Assembly: GCA_045617825.1 (NCBI GenBank)
Contig: JAZLJI010000111.1
Coordinates: 1 to 61,148 of the forward strand
Length of the DNA stretch: 61,148 nt
Source of the DNA: UBA6987 sp045617825
GTDB lineage: Bacteria > Bacillota > Clostridia > Lachnospirales > Lachnospiraceae
Direction: 5' to 3'
The stretch's first letter is position 1. Each line of letters begins with the position of its first letter. The notes beneath the pieces are model-generated. The model saw only the letters and a program-made list of their open reading frames with translations, did no database searches and was not told where the DNA came from. A program made the translations under genes and the position numbers. Positions 42,438 through 51,488 of this stretch are shown in pieces.

Positions 42438-42469
42438 GCAAAAAGGACGCCTTACGGCGTCCTTTTTGC
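42438..42469 (+). terminator. Terminator of the acyl-modification operon
   Basis: A 14-bp stem with a TTAC loop whose 3' arm ends in five T. Confidence 0.88.
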
Positions 42470-42510
42470 TTGCAAGCGCCGCCCCGCGGGCCACACACCG
42501 GCGGCGATTA

Positions 42511-42558
42511 GAGTTCCGGGCCCGGGCGGTACGGGATGGCCCTGCGCGCTTCTTCCGC
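42511..42558 (-). repeat. Repeat C, copy 1
   Basis: A 48-bp unit identical to 42628-42675 except for one base; a related copy is at 58449-58503 in opposite orientation. Confidence 0.85.
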
Positions 42559-42627
42559 GATTGTATTTCCGCCACGCGGCCACACCCCGGCGGTTTTTTG
42601 CCCCGCAGCCATACCTCTGCGGCGATA

Positions 42628-42675
42628 GAGTTCCAGGCCCGGGCGGTACGGGATGGCCCTGCGCGCTTCTTCCGC
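42628..42675 (-). repeat. Repeat C, copy 2
   Basis: A 48-bp unit, one mismatch from 42511-42558, 117 bp downstream of it. It continues into the hairpin and repeat B at 42728-42816. Confidence 0.85.
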
Positions 42676-42727
42676 CGGCAGCTTCGCCATTCGCGTAAAG
42701 GCCGATGCCTTTCCGCTCAGGGCTCAG

Positions 42728-42816
42728 CAAAAGCGACTTTCCGAAGCCGTCGCTTTTGACCGGCGTCCCGAAGCTTCAGGCCCATGTACCGCCAACGGGC
42801 CCTCCACATATCGCCG
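42728..42816 (-). repeat. Repeat B, copy 3, with hairpin
   Basis: The 63 bp at 42754-42816 match, on the minus strand, the core of repeats B1 and B2 near 58.2 kb, with a one-base indel relative to them. The adjoining stem is CAAAAGCGAC/GTCGCTTTTG; the partner copy has CAAAAACGAC/GTCGTTTTTG. Confidence 0.8.
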
Positions 42817-43032
42817 CCGTGATATGGCCCGCGTGGCTCCCCAGGTCCTTTGTCCTCCCCCGCCAGCCGCAAGGGAGGCTTCGGCCGAGTGAGGCGGATT
42901 CCCTGCCGCCGAACGACCCGACCGCAGCGGCCCCTTGCAGGCGAAGGTAAACATAAGCCACCGCTTTACGTTTGCAGAGCGGTGGCCAAAAGGGTTAGGG
43001 GGCGCGGGGGGAAGGGACTGCGGCCGAAGGAA

Positions 43033-43111
43033 GATTTGCTGCGCAAATCTTTGAAGTCGCTCAAAGCCGCGACGGGCTCCCTCGAGGTTCCTAAAGGAAC
43101 CTCGGGGGCAG
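43033..43111 (+). repeat. Structured repeat A, copy 3
   Basis: H1 GATTTGC-TGC-GCAAATC, linker TTTGAAG, H2 GTCGC/GCGAC, and a longer H3 in which CTCCCTCGAGGTTCC pairs with GGAACCTCGGGGGCAG around a TAAA loop. Confidence 0.75.
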
Positions 43112-43148
43112 AATCGCGACTCTGAGCTGTCCCTTCCCCCCGAAATGT

Positions 43149-43264
43149 GAAGCTTGAGGCCTTTCGCCTCAAAAAAAACGAAAATTGAAGCTTGAGGCTC
43201 CGCCTCAAAAGAAGCCTGAGGCCTTTGCCTCAAAAAGAGGAAGCTTGAGGCTCCCCCTCAAAAA
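43149..43264. repeat. Array of four short hairpins at the addA end
   Basis: Four units of the form GAAGC-TTGAGGC-loop-GCCTCAA with loops CTTTC, TCC, CTTT and CTCCC, each followed by an A-run on the plus strand. The last overlaps the addA stop codon. Confidence 0.7.
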
Positions 43265-46200
43265 GAAACCCCTATCCACTGCCGCAGCGCCACGCTGTAA
43301 AGGTAGCACTCCTTCACGCATTTGCCGGAAGCGGCTTCCAGCGCCCTGCGGTAATAATCCAGCTGAACCCGGTAGCGGGTCACCAGCTCCTCTTCGCTCT
43401 TCACCCGGTCGGTCTTGTAGTCCATTAACACCAGCCCGTCCCCTTCCTCCAGATAGAGGTCGATGATGCCCTGCACCAGCGCCTGTTCCCGGCTGCCGGT
43501 CCCCGGGCAGATCTCCTCCAGGGGAAGGCTCATGATGAAGGGCTGCTCCCGGTGCAGCCTGCCCCGGCGGCTCGCCTCGATGACCCGGGCGCCCTGAGGG
43601 CTCTGATAAAAGGCCAAAATGTCCTGCGGCCGCACCGCTGCAAGTTCCCGGTCGGTCAGGAAGCCGCCTGTCTTCAGCTGCTCCAGCCCCTGCGCCACGC
43701 CCTCGGCGGTGACGCATTTCTCCGGCACCAGCAGCTCCAGGCATTTATGGAAAATGGTGCCCTTCTCCGCGCCGGTGAGCGGGCCTTCCGCCGGTTCCAC
43801 CTTGTCGCTGTGCCAGAAGCTCTCCTGCCCGGCATTTGCCGCGGCGCCGGTGCTTCCGGCTTGGGCAGCGGGACCTGCCTCCGCGACAGGGTGACCATCC
43901 TGCGCCTCCTGCGCCTTTTTCTTCAGCTCCGAGACGCTGTAGACCCCTTTGACGCCCTCCAGGGCCTCATGGGGATAATGCCAGCTCAGCCGGGCGCGCA
44001 GGCGCACGGAGACCGGGGCCGGATGCTGCTCCAGGGACTCCATTTCCCGGCGCAGGGCCTCCAGGGAGATCTGCCGCTGCGCTGCCTCCCGGACCAAGCC
44101 TTCCTCCTGCTGCACCTCCACCTTCAACGCCTTCTGTCCGCTGCAGAGGGCCATCAGCAGCCAGTCCAGATAGCAGCTGCCCCGGCGTACCGTGGCCGAG
44201 GGCAGAGGCCCCGCGGGCAGCTCCTGCAGTGCAGGATAGAGGCTCTGCCAGGAGGCCGCGTCCTTCAGACAGCCGGACAGATACAGGCGCTCCTTGGCCC
44301 GGGTCATGGCCACGTACAGCAGCCGCTGCTCCTCGGCCTTGGCCTCCTCCTGCATCCGGCTTTTCAGCAGGCTTTGCCAGAGATTGCCGCATTTCAGGCG
44401 TTCCGCGGGGATCACGGTGGGCAGGGCCAGCCCCAGCTCCTCGTGGATCAGCAGGGAAGCCTTGCTGTCGCTTTGATTGAAGTCCTTGTCCAGCTCCGCC
44501 ACGAAGACCACCGGACTCTCCAGGCCTTTGCCGGAGTGGATCGTACCGATGTGGACGAGGTTCTCCTCTTCGCCGCCCAGGGACGCCTCGCCGCTGTCCT
44601 CCTGCGCCTCCAGCAGCCGCTTCAGATAGCGGTTGAACTGGTACAGGCCCCGGTAGCTGGTGCTCTCGAAGCGCCGGGCCTGATCCAGCAGCAGCTCCAC
44701 GTTGGCCAGCCGCACCCGTCCGCCGGGCATGGCGCCCAGATAAAGCTCGTAGCCGCTTTCCGTGAGGATGTCCCGCAGCAGCTCGGGGATACCCCGGCTC
44801 CGACTGGCCTCCCGCCAGGCCGTGAGCCGTTCCGTGAACCGGGCGAGCTGCGGATACCGCTCCGGCTCACGTTTCAAAGCCCCCTGCAGCCTGTCGTACA
44901 GTGTCAGCTCATCGGGCTCCGCGCCGGCCGTCAGCTCCGCCAGCAGGCCGTCGGAAAATCCCGCCAGGGGCGAGGTCAGCACCGCCGCCAGCGGTATGTC
45001 GTTCCGGGGATTGTCGATCACGGCCAGCAGCGCCATCAGCGTCTGGATCTCCTGGGTCTGATAGAAGCCGTGCTTCAGCGGCGCGGTGGCGGGGATGCCC
45101 ATGGCGGAAAGGGTATCCGCGAACAGCTTCGCGGAGCCCATGTTCCGCAGATAGATCACGATATCCCGGTAGGTCAGCGGGCGCGTGCCCCCTTTTCCGT
45201 TGTCCAGTAGGGTCTTCTCATCCAACAGCCGGCGGATGCGTTTGCCGATCATGGCCGCCTCGGCCCGCACCCGGTCCTCGCCGCTCGCGTCGCTGTCCAG
45301 CAGCAGCAAAGCGGGCGCCTCGCCGGACGTGGCGAAGGAAGCCCCGGCCCGCAGCCGGGCGTGCTCATCATAGGCCAGCCCGCCGAAGGGGGTGTCCATG
45401 ATCCGCTCGAAAACGTCGTTGACCGCCGCCAGCACAGTCCTCTGCGAGCGGTAATTTTCCGAAAGATCGATTTTCCGGTGCGGCGCGTCCTCCTCATAGG
45501 CAAAGTCCCGGTATTTCGCCAGGAACAGCCCCGGATTGGCCCTTCTGAAGCGGTAAATGCTCTGCTTGACGTCGCCCACCATGAACAGGTTGGGGCGGCC
45601 GGTGAGCTCGCCGGAGAGGCACAGCAGGATCAGCTCCTGCAGGTTGTTGATGTCCTGGTACTCGTCCACGATGATCTCGTCGAAGTCTCCCTGCAGCTCC
45701 CGGGCCAGGGCGGTGGGCACGATCCTGCCCTCTCCGTCCTTCTCCGCCAGCAGCCGGAGTGCCATATGCTCCAGCGCCATGAAGTCCGCTATATTGCGCT
45801 TCTTCATGGCCTCCTCCAGCGCTTCTCCGAAGTCCGCCGCCAGCCGGCAAAGGGTCGCCCGGGGCCGGTCGGTGGCCCGCAGCCGCCGCAGCTCCTCGTC
45901 GGTCAGCGGCGCGTACTGCTCCTTCAGCTTTTTCAGGCAGCTGAGGTACCCGCGGGGAGCCGAAGCCGACCCCCTGAGAGCACTCACATAGTCGTCGAGC
46001 TCCGGGTTCTTCTTAGCCCCCCGCATCGGCGGCTTCGCCTCGAACCGACAGCCGGAAAGCCGCTGCTGCAGCTGCTCCTCATCCGGCGCCTCCAGGAAAT
46101 GCCGGAACAGCACCAGATCCTTCCGGAACATTTCCGTATAGGCAGCGTGCTCCTCTTCCTCCATGCGGGTCAGCCCCGCCTCCGCCTCCTGTTTTAAGGC

Positions 46201-46872
46201 GCGCAGCTCCTCCCGCAGGCGCTCCTCCCGCTGCTTCATCCAGGGCTCCTGCCGCAGGGCCGGGACGGAATCCGGGAAGGGGCGGGCGGCATTTGCCAGC
46301 CAGTCCGCGGGGAAGGGATCGTTCTGGGCGGACTGATACAGGGACAGGACCATGCTGCGCAGGGCCGAATCCCCCTTTTCACTGCCGCAGCAGCGCACCA
46401 GCTCCAGGAAATCCCGGTCGCCGCGCTGATACCGTTCCTCGAACAGCGCCTCCGTCACGTCGCTCTGCAGCAGCTTCATTTCGCTGTCCTCGGCGATCCT
46501 GAGGTCCGGCGATACGTCGATGCGGGCGAAGTAGTTCCGCACCAGATAATTGCAGAGGCTGTCCACCGTGGAGATCCGGGCCTGGGGCACCAGCGCCAGC
46601 TGGGCCTTCAGATACTCCGCCCGGGGCTGCTCCTCCGCCAGCCGGGACAGCTCCCGGGCCAGGCGGCTCTTCATCTCCGCGGCGGCGGCGTTGGTGTAGG
46701 TCACGACGATGAAGCGGCTAAGGTCCGCCCGTTTCGCCGGGTCCGGCTCCGCCAGCTGCTCTGCGATATGGGCGATCAGTGTGGTGGTCTTGCCGCTGCC
46801 CGCCGCGGCGGACACCAGCAGGCTTCCCCGGCGATGGCCCACGACCTGCCGCTGTTTTTCGGAAAATTCCAT
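43258..46872 (-). CDS. addA: ATP-dependent helicase/nuclease subunit A
   Basis: 1,204 residues from the ATG at 46872. AddA supplies the UvrD-type helicase and one RecB-type nuclease of AddAB, which processes double-strand breaks for recombination. Walker A is SAAAGSGKTTTL (Lys28) and Walker B lies at FDEIIVDEYQDINNLQ; other helicase motifs (GDVKQSIYRFR, VMTRAKERLY-like VAMTRAKERLYL) are present. The C-terminal nuclease keeps GIIDLYLEEGDGLVLMDYKTD. The start overlaps the addB stop (TGATG), and a longer frame upstream lies inside addB, so 46872 is preferred. Confidence 0.96.
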   Translation of the reverse strand: MEFSEKQRQVVGHRRGSLLVSAAAGSGKTTTLIAHIAEQLAEPDPAKRADLSRFIVVTYTNAAAAEMKSRLARELSRLAEEQPRAEYLKAQLALVPQARISTVDSLCNYLVRNYFARIDVSPDLRIAEDSEMKLLQSDVTEALFEERYQRGDRDFLELVRCCGSEKGDSALRSMVLSLYQSAQNDPFPADWLANAARPFPDSVPALRQEPWMKQREERLREELRALKQEAEAGLTRMEEEEHAAYTEMFRKDLVLFRHFLEAPDEEQLQQRLSGCRFEAKPPMRGAKKNPELDDYVSALRGSASAPRGYLSCLKKLKEQYAPLTDEELRRLRATDRPRATLCRLAADFGEALEEAMKKRNIADFMALEHMALRLLAEKDGEGRIVPTALARELQGDFDEIIVDEYQDINNLQELILLCLSGELTGRPNLFMVGDVKQSIYRFRRANPGLFLAKYRDFAYEEDAPHRKIDLSENYRSQRTVLAAVNDVFERIMDTPFGGLAYDEHARLRAGASFATSGEAPALLLLDSDASGEDRVRAEAAMIGKRIRRLLDEKTLLDNGKGGTRPLTYRDIVIYLRNMGSAKLFADTLSAMGIPATAPLKHGFYQTQEIQTLMALLAVIDNPRNDIPLAAVLTSPLAGFSDGLLAELTAGAEPDELTLYDRLQGALKREPERYPQLARFTERLTAWREASRSRGIPELLRDILTESGYELYLGAMPGGRVRLANVELLLDQARRFESTSYRGLYQFNRYLKRLLEAQEDSGEASLGGEEENLVHIGTIHSGKGLESPVVFVAELDKDFNQSDSKASLLIHEELGLALPTVIPAERLKCGNLWQSLLKSRMQEEAKAEEQRLLYVAMTRAKERLYLSGCLKDAASWQSLYPALQELPAGPLPSATVRRGSCYLDWLLMALCSGQKALKVEVQQEEGLVREAAQRQISLEALRREMESLEQHPAPVSVRLRARLSWHYPHEALEGVKGVYSVSELKKKAQEAQDGHPVAEAGPAAQAGSTGAAANAGQESFWHSDKVEPAEGPLTGAEKGTIFHKCLELLVPEKCVTAEGVAQGLEQLKTGGFLTDRELAAVRPQDILAFYQSPQGARVIEASRRGRLHREQPFIMSLPLEEICPGTGSREQALVQGIIDLYLEEGDGLVLMDYKTDRVKSEEELVTRYRVQLDYYRRALEAASGKCVKECYLYSVALRQWIGVSF

Positions 46873-49800
46873 CACTGCTCCCCCTTTCTCATCAATTCCT
46901 CCAGGATATCCTCCGTGCTCAGCTTTTCCTCCCGGCGCTCCGCCATGCCCGGCACGCTCCGGTCGAAGCGGCAAACGGCGCTGAATTCACAGAACTGGCA
47001 GCCCCTGGGGTCTCCTGCCCGGGGCGCCGCCTCCAGCTCGCCCTGCAGGATGGCGTCTCCCAGGGCGGTCATTTTCCGCTGCGCGTACGCGCCGATCTGT
47101 TCCAGGGTCTCCGCGGTGATCCTCCCCGCGTTCTTGCCCCTGTCCAGCAGGCCCTGCTTCACGTCTCCGGAAAAGCCTCTGACCTCCGCCGCCGTCATGC
47201 CCGTCAGCTGCATTTGCCCCAGCAGCTCCGCCAGGCCGGCCTCCCCGGTCTCGCTCTGCCACACGTCCCGCAGCTCGCCGTAGTACATGCCGCCGGGCAG
47301 GACGGTCCCGCGGTCCTTCCGCATCAGCCGCAGCGCCGCGCCCAGATAGGCCGCCAGCTGCAGATCCCGGCCCTGCCACAGCCGCTCCAGGGAGAAGCTG
47401 TGCCCGGCGCCGGTCTTATAGTCCACCACCCGCAGATACGTTCCCTCGGGTCTTTCCGCCAGATCCAGCCGGTCGATGGTGCCCATAAGGCGCATGCGGC
47501 CGCCGGAGGGCAGCTCCAGCTCCGGTGCCTCCATGGTCCGGCCGAAGCTCAGCTCGAACTGCGCCGGCTGCCAGTCGGAGTCCTTTTCCAGCTGTCCCAG
47601 CGCCCAGAGCCGATCCTCGAACAGCTCCTGCCAGCGCTGCAGCAGTGCCTCCCGGTCCGGCCGGTCCGCCAGGGCGTCCCGGCCCGCCTGGACCGTCAGC
47701 CGCTCCAGGCAGTCCCGCACCAGCTTCCTGCGCGCGCCTTCGTCCAGCTCCGCCGGGGACAGGCCCTGCTCCTTCAGGGTCCTCATCAGCTGCTCCATCA
47801 TGCCGTGGAAAAGGATGCCGTGATCCTGGGCCTCCCAGCTCAGCTCCTCCCGGGGCTCCAGCGCCAGGCCGTATTCCAGGAAATGCGCGTAGGGGCAGGC
47901 GGAAAAACGCTCCAGCCGCGTCACGGAGCCGGTGAGCGTTTCCCCGTAGAGGGCCCTGCTCTGGGCCTCCGTCAGCCGCTCGGGCCTGTAGTACAGCAGC
48001 GCGCCCCGGCGGATGCTTTCCAGCTTTTCCCGGCCCTCGGGGCTTTCCGCCAGCAGGGAATACAGCTCCTGCCAGCCCTCCTGCTTCTCCCGCAGGAGCC
48101 CGGCCAGCACCCGGGCCGCCGAGGTCAGATCCCGGACCGACTCCTGCCCGGCGTCCGTCTCCTCCCGCCGTACGGGACAGTGGGGGAAGAGCCGGGCGAG
48201 CTCTCCCAGCAGGGAGGAGGGCGCCAGATTTTTCCCCTGCATATCCTTCACGCTCCAGCTGAGGCTCAGGCCCTCCGTGGGCTTGGTCAGCAGCAGGTAG
48301 AGATAAAAGCGTTCCTCAAACAAAGCCCGCTCCTGGGTATAGCCCAGCTCGGGCTGATGGGTCATCAGCTGACGGCGCTCCCGGTCCGTGATGATGCCGC
48401 CGGCACTGCCGCCAGCCGGCACCAGGCCCTCGTTGAAGCCCAGGAGCAGCAGGCGGCGGATCGCGCCGAAGCGGCTGCGGCTGATGTCGCCGATGAGCAG
48501 CTGGTCCGGCTGGGTCGGCAGCAGGCCGGCCCGCAGGCTGCCCAGGCCGGTCCGCAGCAGCTCCGCGAGCTCCCGTCCCGGCAGGGTCCGCTCTCCCAGC
48601 AGCGCCTTCAGGCTGCCGATCAGCTCCCTCGCGCCCTCACAGGCGGCCTTGCCCTCCTCCGTCTCCGTAAGCTCCGCCAGCTTTTGCTCCGGCAGCAGCG
48701 TCTCCAGAAAATCCTCCAGCGCCGTCAGCGCGTCGGCCACCCGAGGACTGCCCTTAAAGGCCTGTTCCAGCGCCAGCAGCGGGGCCATGGCCTGCTCACG
48801 CAGCGTCTCCGCCCGCTCCCGCTCCGCCTGCCGCCGGAGCTCGTAGGCCTCCGGGCTCTCGCTCCGTTTTTTCTTTCCGAAGCGGGCAAAGGGCTCCCGC
48901 AGGGCTTTGCCGCCCCGGATCCCGGTGGCCAGCAGGTAATTCTCCCAAAAGTCGCAGTCCTCCTGGCTCAGAGGACCGCAGCCGCTCCGCAGATACCGCA
49001 GCACGGCATCCCGGTCCAGGCCCTCCGCGGCCGCCTCCAGAGCCCCCTCCAGAAAGCGCAGCAGCGGGTGAGCGTCCAGCGGGGCCCGCCGGTCGGTGAA
49101 GTAGGGGATCCCCGCCGTCTTCAGCTCCTCCTCCAGCCAGGGCAGGTAGCTTTCCTGGTCGCCCAGCACCACGGCCGCCTCCCGGTAGCGCAGGCCCTCC
49201 TCGGAGAAGAGCCGTTCCAGCTCCCGCACGGCCAGGCGGCATTCCTGACGGGGATTTGCCGCGGCGGTCAGGGTCAGGCAGACCGGCGCGGACGGCTTTT
49301 CGGCGTCCTTTGCCTGCTCTTCGCGGGGTGCCTCGGCTGTCTCCTCCCGCCGGTCCCGCAGGAATCCTCGCCGCAGGGTCTCCAGCTCGGCAGGCCGCCC
49401 CGGCGCCCCCTTCGCGTAGCTCACGTCCTCCGCCTTCTGCCCGGCTGATGCCGCGCAGTCCACGATCCGCTTGACAGCCTCCCGGGACATGGCGAAAAGG
49501 GAGGCCCGATCCTTCAGGGAATCCTCCCGGTAGCCCCAGGGATTTTCCCCCTCGGGCAGGGTAAACACGAAAACCGCCTCACTGCAGCGGCTGAGCAGCT
49601 CGGTGATGATCCGGTACTGGACCGCCGTGAAGCCGGTAAAGCCGTCGAAGTACAGGCAGGCGCCCTCGTACAGCCTCGTTCCCGGCAAACGTCTGGCCAG
49701 CCGGGGCAGGGCCTCCTCGGCGGTGCAGAGCTCGGTCCCCAGCAGTTCCTTGAAGCTCCGGTACAGGGCTGACAGCTCCCGCAGCTTGGCCGCCAGCAGC

Positions 49801-50255
49801 GGCGGCACGCCTTCTCCGGCGATCTCCTCCAGCCGGTCAGGGGAAATGCCGTTCATGTCCCATTCCGCGAAGAGGCTGCCCAGCCGCTTCATGAAGCCCG
49901 GCTTGTGGGTCTGCCGGCGGTAGACCCTGAGGGACTCGGAGCCCTGCTCCGTCTTCAGCGCCGCCAGCTGCAGCAGCGCGCCCTTGGCGCTGTCCGTCAG
50001 CACCCGGGCCTGATCCCGGCTGCAGAGCCGTTCCACCCGCCCGGCCAGATGACCGAAGTTGACGGCCTCGATATTCAGGATGGCTCCTCTGGGATGCAGG
50101 GCCGCCAGCTGCCTCTGGGTCTCCAGATTGAACTGCTCCGGGACCATCAGCACGTGATGCTGCTCGGGATGGGCCAGCGCGTGCGCGATGACCTCCTTCA
50201 GCAGCCTGCGGCTCTTGCCGCTGCCGGCCTCTCCCAAAATGAAACGAACTGCCAT
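46872..50255 (-). CDS. addB: ATP-dependent helicase/nuclease subunit B
   Basis: 1,127 residues, the usual AddB size. The N-terminal ATP site is LGEAGSGKSRRL. The C-terminal nuclease motif is VVDYKTG. Four Cys form the expected iron-sulfur site: one in FSACPYAHFLEYGL and three in CQFCEFSAVC near the end. AddB binds Chi and completes the AddAB enzyme. It begins three bases after hemW and is coupled to addA. Confidence 0.96.
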   Translation of the reverse strand: MAVRFILGEAGSGKSRRLLKEVIAHALAHPEQHHVLMVPEQFNLETQRQLAALHPRGAILNIEAVNFGHLAGRVERLCSRDQARVLTDSAKGALLQLAALKTEQGSESLRVYRRQTHKPGFMKRLGSLFAEWDMNGISPDRLEEIAGEGVPPLLAAKLRELSALYRSFKELLGTELCTAEEALPRLARRLPGTRLYEGACLYFDGFTGFTAVQYRIITELLSRCSEAVFVFTLPEGENPWGYREDSLKDRASLFAMSREAVKRIVDCAASAGQKAEDVSYAKGAPGRPAELETLRRGFLRDRREETAEAPREEQAKDAEKPSAPVCLTLTAAANPRQECRLAVRELERLFSEEGLRYREAAVVLGDQESYLPWLEEELKTAGIPYFTDRRAPLDAHPLLRFLEGALEAAAEGLDRDAVLRYLRSGCGPLSQEDCDFWENYLLATGIRGGKALREPFARFGKKKRSESPEAYELRRQAERERAETLREQAMAPLLALEQAFKGSPRVADALTALEDFLETLLPEQKLAELTETEEGKAACEGARELIGSLKALLGERTLPGRELAELLRTGLGSLRAGLLPTQPDQLLIGDISRSRFGAIRRLLLLGFNEGLVPAGGSAGGIITDRERRQLMTHQPELGYTQERALFEERFYLYLLLTKPTEGLSLSWSVKDMQGKNLAPSSLLGELARLFPHCPVRREETDAGQESVRDLTSAARVLAGLLREKQEGWQELYSLLAESPEGREKLESIRRGALLYYRPERLTEAQSRALYGETLTGSVTRLERFSACPYAHFLEYGLALEPREELSWEAQDHGILFHGMMEQLMRTLKEQGLSPAELDEGARRKLVRDCLERLTVQAGRDALADRPDREALLQRWQELFEDRLWALGQLEKDSDWQPAQFELSFGRTMEAPELELPSGGRMRLMGTIDRLDLAERPEGTYLRVVDYKTGAGHSFSLERLWQGRDLQLAAYLGAALRLMRKDRGTVLPGGMYYGELRDVWQSETGEAGLAELLGQMQLTGMTAAEVRGFSGDVKQGLLDRGKNAGRITAETLEQIGAYAQRKMTALGDAILQGELEAAPRAGDPRGCQFCEFSAVCRFDRSVPGMAERREEKLSTEDILEELMRKGEQ

Positions 50256-50258
50256 GCC

Positions 50259-51413
50259 TTACTCCTCCAGCAAAAATTCCGCCAGCAGCACGTTGCTGAC
50301 GGGGATCCCCTCCTCGGTCAGGGTCAGCCGGTCGCCCTCGGCCCGCATGAAGCCCTGCTCCGTAAAGCGGCGGATCGCGGTCTCGAAGCTGTCCGGAAAA
50401 TCCTCCCCGAAGGTCCTCCGATACGTTTCCCGGGACACGCCGTCCGCGGTGCGCAGCCCCAGGAACATGAATTCTTCCTTCTTCTCCCGCAGGCTCCGGG
50501 GCGGCATTTCCCGGAAGCGGGTATAGGCCCCCGCGGCAAGCTCCCGGTACGCCTCCGCCTCCCGGGGATTCTCGAAGCGCTTCTCCTCCAGATAGGAGGC
50601 CGCGTTCTGTCCGAAGCCCAGATACTCCTGCAGCGTCCAGTATTTCATATTATGACGGCAGCGGTACCCTTTTCGGGCGTAGTTGGAGATCTCGTAGTGC
50701 TCGTAGCCCTTTTCTCCGAGAAATTCCCGCGCGTAGGCGGCCATTTGCCGCTCCGTCTCCTCTCCCGGCAGCAAAAGCTGCCCCTTCCGGGTGCCGTAGG
50801 TATCGTAAAAGGGCGTGCCCTCCTCGATGATCAGCGAATAGGCGGAAATGTGCTCCGGCTCCAGGGCGGCGGTCTGCTCCAGGCTGTAGGCCCAGTCCGC
50901 GAGGGTCTGCCGGGGCAGGGCGTACATCAGGTCCACGTTGATATCGGCAAAGCCCGCCTCCCGGGCCAGCCGGTAGCTTTCCTGAAAATCCCGGAAATAA
51001 TGGATCCGCCCCAGCATGATGAGCTCCCGGTCCAGGGCGGACTGCAGGCCCAGGCTCAGCCGGTTCACGCCCATCCGCCGGTAGGCCTTCAGCTTTTCGT
51101 CGGTGAGGGTGCCGGGGTTGGCCTCCAGGCTGATCTCCGCGTCCGGCGCGAAGGAAAAGAGGCTGCGCAGCTGGGTCATGATCATGTCCAGCTGGACCGG
51201 CCTCAGGATCGAGGGCGTCCCGCCGCCGAAAAATACGCTGTCCACCTGATACCGGTCCGCCAGAGGGGCGTAGCCCTCGATCTCCGTCAGCACCGCCCGC
51301 ACGTAGCGGGACATTTCCTCCGGCGTCCCCTTGCCGGAGACAAAGTCGCAGTACAGGCATTTTCTGACGCAAAAGGGGATATGGATATAAAGGCCCAGGG
51401 GCTTCCGATTCAT
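50259..51413 (-). CDS. hemW: Heme chaperone HemW, radical SAM family
   Basis: 384 residues. The N-terminus LGLYIHIPFCVRKCLYCDF carries the CxxxCxxC cluster motif (Cys15, Cys19, Cys22) with the extra downstream residues typical of HemW, formerly misnamed coproporphyrinogen oxidase. The GGGTPS motif is FFGGGTPSIL, and the HemW C-terminal domain is present. It shares a transcript with addB and addA, and lies after the lepA terminator, a common Firmicute order. Confidence 0.96.
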   Translation of the reverse strand: MNRKPLGLYIHIPFCVRKCLYCDFVSGKGTPEEMSRYVRAVLTEIEGYAPLADRYQVDSVFFGGGTPSILRPVQLDMIMTQLRSLFSFAPDAEISLEANPGTLTDEKLKAYRRMGVNRLSLGLQSALDRELIMLGRIHYFRDFQESYRLAREAGFADINVDLMYALPRQTLADWAYSLEQTAALEPEHISAYSLIIEEGTPFYDTYGTRKGQLLLPGEETERQMAAYAREFLGEKGYEHYEISNYARKGYRCRHNMKYWTLQEYLGFGQNAASYLEEKRFENPREAEAYRELAAGAYTRFREMPPRSLREKKEEFMFLGLRTADGVSRETYRRTFGEDFPDSFETAIRRFTEQGFMRAEGDRLTLTEEGIPVSNVLLAEFLLEE

Positions 51414-51458
51414 AGCTTCCTCCGTTCTTCTCCGGAGACCGGCTCCGCAGGATAAAAA

Positions 51459-51482
51459 GGACAGGGAGCCGCCTCCCTGTCC
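51459..51482 (-). terminator. Terminator between lepA and hemW
   Basis: A 10-bp stem GGACAGGGAG/CTCCCTGTCC with loop GCGG class, followed on the minus strand by five T. It lies six bases after the lepA stop. Confidence 0.8.
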
Positions 51483-51488
51483 CTTCCT

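Larger units (their letters stand above)
42480..43257. other. Intergenic repeat cluster without a convincing gene
   Basis: This 0.78-kb gap between convergent operons holds a tandem pair of repeat C, an inverted copy of repeat B, repeat A copy 3 and an array of four short hairpins. Between them, 42850-43020 contains GC-rich hairpins, for example CCACCGCT/AGCGGTGG near 42960-42988. Small open frames exist, but frame-breaking indels between repeat copies argue against coding. Confidence 0.7.

Noticed and set aside
42452..42730. Minus-strand open frame with a duplicated Arg/Pro/Gly-rich peptide
   Set aside because: The duplication is repeat C itself; there is no ribosome site or recognisable domain.
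46873..46974. Upstream start for addA
   Set aside because: The extra 34 residues lie in the addB frame region with no ribosome site, while 46872 overlaps the addB stop as a coupled start.
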